64,000 bases of DNA, taken from positions 372,001 through 436,000 of the forward strand of contig NZ_JAHKKG010000009.1 in the NCBI RefSeq assembly GCF_018829635.1. Reading direction: 5' to 3'. This document shows, piece by piece, positions 59,416 through 64,000 of the stretch (position 1 is the first letter of the stretch; every line of letters begins with the position of its first letter). Position numbers and translations under genes: made by a program. The notes beneath the pieces were generated by a model. It did no database searches. It saw nothing but the letters and a program-made list of their open reading frames with translations, and had not been told where the DNA came from. The stretch is from Paractinoplanes bogorensis (lineage in GTDB: Bacteria > Actinomycetota > Actinomycetes > Mycobacteriales > Micromonosporaceae).

Positions 59416-60612
59416 TCAGAACAGGTCGCGCTGGCCGGCCATCTCGACCTCGTGGGCGACCTCGGGCGGGGCCGCGACGACCACCGCGCGCCCGTTGCGA
59501 GCCAGCAGCACGTGCCGGACGCTCTCGACGATCGCGGTGATGCGGTCGGGCGGCAGCGTGCCCGGCAGCACCGCGTGGACCGTGCCCAGCCCGGCCGAGC
59601 CACGCACCGGCACCGCACCACCGGCCGCGTCGCCCAGCGAGTAGATGGCGGACGGCAGGTCGGCGACCGACATCGAGAGCCGCAAGGCGACGTCGTCGCG
59701 GCGGAACGGATAGACGCCCCACCACGGCGGCGCGATCGGCGTGACCACGGCCCCGGCACCCCAGGCGCCCGCGAGCCGCTCGGCCTGCTCGACCGCCGAC
59801 GCCTCGGCCCCCTCGAACAGCACCGCCAGCGTGCCGCCCTGACCGCCGGCGGGCAGGTCGGCCTCGATCGCGCTGGGCTCGAAGTCGTCGGCCGTCTCGA
59901 TCAGTTTGCCCAGTTGCAGCGGGGTCGGGAGGGCGACGCCGACCCAGCGCCGGGCCGGCGGCAGCGGCTCGAGCCGCAGAGTGGCCGCCGTGATCACGCC
60001 GTCGATCTCGGCCAGCCCGGGCCGGCCGTCCTCCCCGTCGGACGAGGCCGCCTGACCGGTGCGGTCGATGTAGGCGACGCTCTGCACGTATTCGGCCGGG
60101 GTGCCGAACCGGTAGCGCAGCGGCCCCGACTCATTGACCGCGAGCATGCCGCCGACCGTGGCCGTGCGGGACGGCGGATCGACCGGGAGGCGCTGACCCT
60201 GCAGAGCGAGCGCGGCCTGCAGAGCGTGAACGGGAGTGCCGGTCGCCACCTCGGCCGTGGCGCGCTCGACGTCGTGATTCCACATGCCGCTGAGCCGCCC
60301 GGTGTCGACCACCACGTCGACGCCCGGCCGCGGCGTACCCCAATCGATCTTGGAACCGCTGCCCCGGGCCAGAGCGCTGAGGCCCCGATCGGCGACGAGG
60401 CTCAGGATGTCGGAGACCGCATGCGCGGTGGCCGGCACCGCGACGTGACCCACGCGCCGGCCGCCGACCGTGTCGACAGTGCGGGCGACGCGCGCGTAGT
60501 CGGGCCCGCAGATGTCCACAAGCGCATCGAGAACTGGTTCGTTCACGTCCCGTTTCTCCACGTCCCTCGACGGCGGTAGATCGAACGATCCGAAGATCGT
60601 CCACTCTGGCAT
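59416..60612 (-). CDS. FAD-binding oxidoreductase, glycolate oxidase GlcE-like
   Basis: 398 residues, FAD_binding_4 type (VAO/PCMH fold). The FAD loop is in LSALARGSGSKIDWG, then LPVDPPSRTATVGGMLAVNESG, RYRFGTPAEYV and the C-terminal GGAVPVRGSAGLGTVHAV. GlcE is the subunit of glycolate oxidase that carries FAD; no GlcD or GlcF is next to it. The start is unsure: ATG 60612 used, GTG 60546 possible. It is divergent from oligopeptidase B. Confidence 0.8.
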   Translation of the reverse strand: MPEWTIFGSFDLPPSRDVEKRDVNEPVLDALVDICGPDYARVARTVDTVGGRRVGHVAVPATAHAVSDILSLVADRGLSALARGSGSKIDWGTPRPGVDVVVDTGRLSGMWNHDVERATAEVATGTPVHALQAALALQGQRLPVDPPSRTATVGGMLAVNESGPLRYRFGTPAEYVQSVAYIDRTGQAASSDGEDGRPGLAEIDGVITAATLRLEPLPPARRWVGVALPTPLQLGKLIETADDFEPSAIEADLPAGGQGGTLAVLFEGAEASAVEQAERLAGAWGAGAVVTPIAPPWWGVYPFRRDDVALRLSMSVADLPSAIYSLGDAAGGAVPVRGSAGLGTVHAVLPGTLPPDRITAIVESVRHVLLARNGRAVVVAAPPEVAHEVEMAGQRDLF

Positions 60613-60695
60613 ATCGTACACCTGTTCGAACGAGCGCGGTCAGCAGGCGCAAGAAGTGCAGAAGTCGCGGATTTCGGACCGGTAACCTGGGGCGC

Positions 60696-62780
60696 GTGAC
60701 AATCCAGACTCCCGACGGCCCGCCCTCGGCCCGCCAGGTGCCCAGCGAGCGCACCTTCCACGGCGACACCGTCACCGACGAATACGCGTGGCTGGCCGAC
60801 AAGGAGGATCCGCAGACCCGCGCCTATCTCGAGGCCGAGAATGCGTGGTCCGAGCAGGCGACGGCCCATCTGGCCGGGCTCCGCGAGACGATCTTCGACG
60901 AGATCAAGGGCCGCACGCTCGAGACCGACCTCAGCGTGCCCGCGCGTAAGGGCGCCTACTGGTATTACACGCGCACGGTCGAGGGCCAGCAGTACGGCAT
61001 CCAGTGCCGCGTCCCCGTGCGTCCGGGTGAGACCGACCCGCCGTCGGCCGGCGACAACCCCGACGAGCAGGTGCTGCTCGACGGCAACGAGCTGGCCGAG
61101 GGCCACGAGTTCTTCGCGCTGGGCACCTACGACGTCAGCATCGACGGCAACTGGCTGGCCTACTCGACCGACTTCTCCGGCGACGAGCGGTTCACCCTGC
61201 GCATCAAAGACCTGCGCACCGGCGAGCTGCTGCCCGACGAGATCCCCGACACCTTCTACGACTCGGCCTGGTCGGCCGACGCCGGCTCGCTGTTCTACAC
61301 GACGGTCGACGAGGCCTGGCGGCCGCACCGAATCTGGCGGCACACGATCGGCCGCCCGTCGAGCGACGACGTGGTCGTCTACGAAGAGGCCGACGCGCGC
61401 TTCTGGGTCGGCGTCGAGCTGACCCGCAGCGACAAGTTCATCGTGATCAGCTCGGGCAGCAAGATCACGTCAGAGGTCCGGGTCCTCCCGGCCGACGCCC
61501 CCGAGTCCGAGCCGGCCCTGATCGCGCCGCGCGTGCAGGGCGTCGAATATTCGATCGACCACCACGGCCACCGCTTCCTCATCCTGCACAACCGGGACGC
61601 TGAAGACTTCGCCCTGTCCTGGACGTCGGCCGACGCCCCCGGCGACTGGGTCGATCTGATCCCGCACGAGCCCGGCACCCGCCTCGAGTCGGTCGACGCG
61701 TTCGCCCGGCACATCGTGATCTCGCAGCGGCGTGACGGCCTGACCGGGCTGCGGGTGATGACCGACGGCAGCACCGACTCGTACGAGATGGAATTCCCCG
61801 AGCCGCTCTACACGGTCGGCCTGGGCGGCAACCCGGAGTACGACACGTCGACCGTCCGCATCGGCTACACCTCGATGGTCACGCCCGGCTCGGTCTTCGA
61901 CGTCGACCTGAACACCCGCACGATGGTGCTGCGCAAGCAGAAGCCGGTGCTGGGTGGCTACCGGCCGGAAGACTATGAGCAGTTCCGTGAGTGGGCCACG
62001 GCGCCCGACGGCACCCGGGTGCCGATCTCGATCGTCGCGCGCACGGGCGTCCACGAGGGCGGGCCGGCGCCGATGGTGCTCTACGGCTACGGGTCGTACG
62101 AAGTCAGCACCGACCCGTACTTCTCGATCGCCCGCCTGTCGCTGCTCGACCGCGGGGTCGTCTTCGCCATCGCGCACATCCGCGGCGGCGGCGAGATGGG
62201 CCGCCGCTGGTACGAGCAGGGCAAGATCCTGACCAAGCGCAACACGTTCACCGACTTCGTGGCGTGCGCGCAGGCCCTCAGCCGCGGCGGCTGGACGTCG
62301 CCCGGGCAGCTCGTCGCCCGCGGCGGCTCGGCCGGCGGCCTGCTGATGGGCGCGGTCGCCAACCTGGCCCCCGAAGAGTTCGCCGGCATCCTGGCCGAGG
62401 TGCCCTTCGTCGACCCGGTGACGAGCATCCTCGACCCGTCGCTCCCGCTCACCGTCACCGAGTGGGAGGAGTGGGGCAACCCGATCGAATCGGCCGACGT
62501 TTATGCCTATATGAAGTCGTACAGCCCGTACGAGAATGTCGCGAAGCTGAAATACCCGCGAATGCTGGTGATGGCCGGGCTGAACGACACGCGCGTGCTC
62601 TACCACGAGCCGGCCAAGTGGGTGGCCCGGCTGCGCGCGGTCGCCCCCGACGGCGACTACCTGCTCAAGACCGAGATGGGCGCCGGCCACTCCGGACCGA
62701 GTGGCCGCTACGACGCCTGGCGCGAAGAGGCTTTCGTGCTGGCCTGGACCCTCGACGTGCTGGGCCTGACCGGCAAATAG
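60696..62780 (+). CDS. ptrB: Oligopeptidase B-type S9 family prolyl oligopeptidase
   Basis: 694 residues. N-terminal beta-propeller (about 65-410) and C-terminal alpha/beta hydrolase. The N-terminus FHGDTVTDEYAWLADKEDP is a family hallmark. Catalytic Ser is in RGGSAGGLL, Asp in AGLNDTRVLY, His in GAGHSGPSGRY. It cuts short peptides, usually after basic residues, in the cytoplasm. GTG 60696. No signal peptide. Confidence 0.92.
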   Translation: MTIQTPDGPPSARQVPSERTFHGDTVTDEYAWLADKEDPQTRAYLEAENAWSEQATAHLAGLRETIFDEIKGRTLETDLSVPARKGAYWYYTRTVEGQQYGIQCRVPVRPGETDPPSAGDNPDEQVLLDGNELAEGHEFFALGTYDVSIDGNWLAYSTDFSGDERFTLRIKDLRTGELLPDEIPDTFYDSAWSADAGSLFYTTVDEAWRPHRIWRHTIGRPSSDDVVVYEEADARFWVGVELTRSDKFIVISSGSKITSEVRVLPADAPESEPALIAPRVQGVEYSIDHHGHRFLILHNRDAEDFALSWTSADAPGDWVDLIPHEPGTRLESVDAFARHIVISQRRDGLTGLRVMTDGSTDSYEMEFPEPLYTVGLGGNPEYDTSTVRIGYTSMVTPGSVFDVDLNTRTMVLRKQKPVLGGYRPEDYEQFREWATAPDGTRVPISIVARTGVHEGGPAPMVLYGYGSYEVSTDPYFSIARLSLLDRGVVFAIAHIRGGGEMGRRWYEQGKILTKRNTFTDFVACAQALSRGGWTSPGQLVARGGSAGGLLMGAVANLAPEEFAGILAEVPFVDPVTSILDPSLPLTVTEWEEWGNPIESADVYAYMKSYSPYENVAKLKYPRMLVMAGLNDTRVLYHEPAKWVARLRAVAPDGDYLLKTEMGAGHSGPSGRYDAWREEAFVLAWTLDVLGLTGK

Positions 62781-62866
62781 CAGAGCCCCCGCGGCGACCG
62801 CGACATCACTGTTGAAACGGCGACGGTGAATGTCTACGATGCGGTCGATCACAACGGGGGCCATAG

Positions 62867-64000
62867 ATGTACACAACTTCCCGCCGCGCCGTCGCGGCGG
62901 TCATTTCCGGTCTCTTTCTCTCGGTCGGCGCCTCGGTCACTCCAGCCGAGGCGGCCACCGCACCGAGCGAAGTCAAGGTCATTCCGGCCGACCGGTCGCC
63001 GGTGATACTCGCCCAGCGGCTGGTCTTCGCCGGCGAGACCGGCGTGCTGCACCAGCACACGGCCACCTCGCCGTGGCTGTGGACGCCGTACGCGACCGGC
63101 CGCACCACCATCGTCGAGGGCATCACCGGCGTCTCCTCGTCGGCCGTCATCCCGGCCGGCGGCGACACTGTGGAGTTCACGACCGCGGTGCCCGGCCACG
63201 ACTTCTCGGTGACCACCCGGGCCGCGCTCGACCTGAGCACGATGACCTGGCGGCAGCACAGCCTGCCGGGCAGCGGCTACGTCACCCGCCTGCTGGGCGA
63301 CTTCCGCGTCGTCCTGCGCAACACCTCCACCCCGGTGCGCGAGGTGTGGTCGCTCGGCGCCGACGGCAGCCACGAGGCCACGCCGATCACCGGGGTGCCC
63401 GAGGACACGTCGGCCATTTCCGTACGGGCCGGGGACGCCGACGCCGCCGTACTGTCGCTGACCGGCCCCACCGATGACCGGCTGGGCCTGCTCGACCTGC
63501 GCACCGGCCGGGTCGAGCTGCTGGCCGGGACCGACGGGACGGGCACGGCCCGGCTGAGTTCGGACCGGATCGGCATCTTCCTCGGCGCCACGGTCCGCAC
63601 CTGGTCGCGGTCGGCCGTGCTCGCCGGCCGGAACCCGGAGCCCACCGTGCTCACGCTGCCGTCGACGCCGTCCACAGTGTCGGTCGGGCTCGCCGGCGAC
63701 GACGTCATCGTCGCGCCCTCGGTGAGCATGACGGGCCGGGCTCCGGTGCTGCGCTACTCGCCCGGCGGCGGGCAGCCCACGCCGGTGGTCCCGCTCGGCG
63801 ACTTCTGGACGGCTCAGGGCCCCGACGGTGTGCTGCTGACCGGCGGCGACGGCGCGGGCACGTGGTCGATCCGCCAGGCCACGGAGGGCGGCCAGTCGGT
63901 CGTGACGTCGCTCGACCGGCCCGCCAGCACCCTCGGGGTCACGCTGCTGGCGGGCCGCCTGCGGCACCTCCAGGCCTACCCGGCCTCGGGCGAGACGAAC
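62867..64000 (+). CDS. Secreted beta-rich protein (3' part outside window)
   Basis: 378 codons visible, open at the right edge. Signal peptide about 1-29 (YTTSRRAVAAVISGLFLSVG to PAEAA). The rest is beta-rich with repeated short segments that include GLAGDDVIVAPSVSMTG, APVLRYSPGG and LLTGGDGAGTW, like a beta-propeller. Similar long exported proteins in this group carry FlgD-like Ig domains at the C-terminus, which cannot be seen here. ATG 62867. The function is unknown. Confidence 0.75.
   Translation, partial: MYTTSRRAVAAVISGLFLSVGASVTPAEAATAPSEVKVIPADRSPVILAQRLVFAGETGVLHQHTATSPWLWTPYATGRTTIVEGITGVSSSAVIPAGGDTVEFTTAVPGHDFSVTTRAALDLSTMTWRQHSLPGSGYVTRLLGDFRVVLRNTSTPVREVWSLGADGSHEATPITGVPEDTSAISVRAGDADAAVLSLTGPTDDRLGLLDLRTGRVELLAGTDGTGTARLSSDRIGIFLGATVRTWSRSAVLAGRNPEPTVLTLPSTPSTVSVGLAGDDVIVAPSVSMTGRAPVLRYSPGGGQPTPVVPLGDFWTAQGPDGVLLTGGDGAGTWSIRQATEGGQSVVTSLDRPASTLGVTLLAGRLRHLQAYPASGETN

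Noticed and set aside
58937-59725. Open frame on the minus strand reading through the 16-bp array
   Set aside because: The periodic peptide follows from the 16-bp unit, and the rest overlaps the GlcE-like gene in another frame.

Overview
The window is high-GC DNA with frequent GTG/TTG starts, tightly overlapping genes and a BldC-type regulator. Menaquinone is made by the futalosine (Mqn) route, there is a Ccs-type cytochrome c maturation operon, and there are many partner-switching and one-component regulators. This points to a filamentous actinobacterium, most likely of the Micromonosporaceae (Actinoplanes-like). The family assignment is inference; no rRNA or tRNA gene is present to anchor it.

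Layout. 1-3.6 kb: a menaquinone block on the minus strand (menJ-type reductase cut by the window edge, a small unknown gene, menG, mqnC), with a structured, gene-free 337-bp stretch between mqnC and menG. 3.8-8.1 kb: a SNF2 helicase with its SWIM zinc-finger partner, and a cytidine-deaminase-like protein. 8.2-13.4 kb: peptidase E, a secreted GH64 beta-1,3-glucanase with a LacI-type operator, an aldo/keto reductase, and a divergent SDR/AraC pair. 13.3-14.3 kb: a repeat-built convergent junction made of copies of the tails of the two flanking genes. 14.3-19.2 kb, minus strand: a methyltransferase, then an overlapping mazE-mazF-arsR-MFS-mqnA operon with a higBA toxin-antitoxin pair upstream. 19.5-25.3 kb: a HelR-type RNA polymerase helicase, a GNAT, a regulated ABC exporter operon and a double-VOC protein. 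25.3-29.7 kb, minus strand: btuFCD under a cobalamin riboswitch, behind two small membrane proteins and an MqnE-like protein that lacks the radical-SAM core. 29.9-36.6 kb: an NlpC/P60 hydrolase, a giant disordered tail-anchored protein and a DEAD-box RNA helicase. 36.7-37.1 kb: a deleted IS982-type transposase remnant. 37.2-44.6 kb: a glycolipid-binding protein, Lrp, BldC, ubiX, an ECF sigma factor with a membrane partner, mqnP and ubiD, and a secreted protein. 44.6-50.6 kb: a hemL-phosphatase-resA-ccdA-resB-ccsB operon. 50.8-58.2 kb: a signalling island (STAS protein, response regulator, hybrid histidine kinase with about 17 HAMP domains, SpoIIE phosphatase). 58.3-64 kb: a reductase-like protein, a 16-bp minisatellite, a GlcE-like flavoprotein, oligopeptidase B and the start of a secreted protein.

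How the genes fit together. MqnA and MqnC act early in the futalosine pathway. UbiX supplies prenylated FMN to UbiD, MqnP prenylates, MenG methylates and the MenJ-type enzyme reduces the side chain. mqnB and mqnD are not here, and the only MqnE-like protein present cannot be a functional radical-SAM enzyme as it reads. The neighbouring ResA/CcdA/ResB/CcsB and HemL genes serve haem and cytochrome c assembly, so much of the window supports respiration. The rest is regulation, cell-envelope work and accessory functions. There is no prophage integrase, CRISPR array or recognisable biosynthetic gene cluster.
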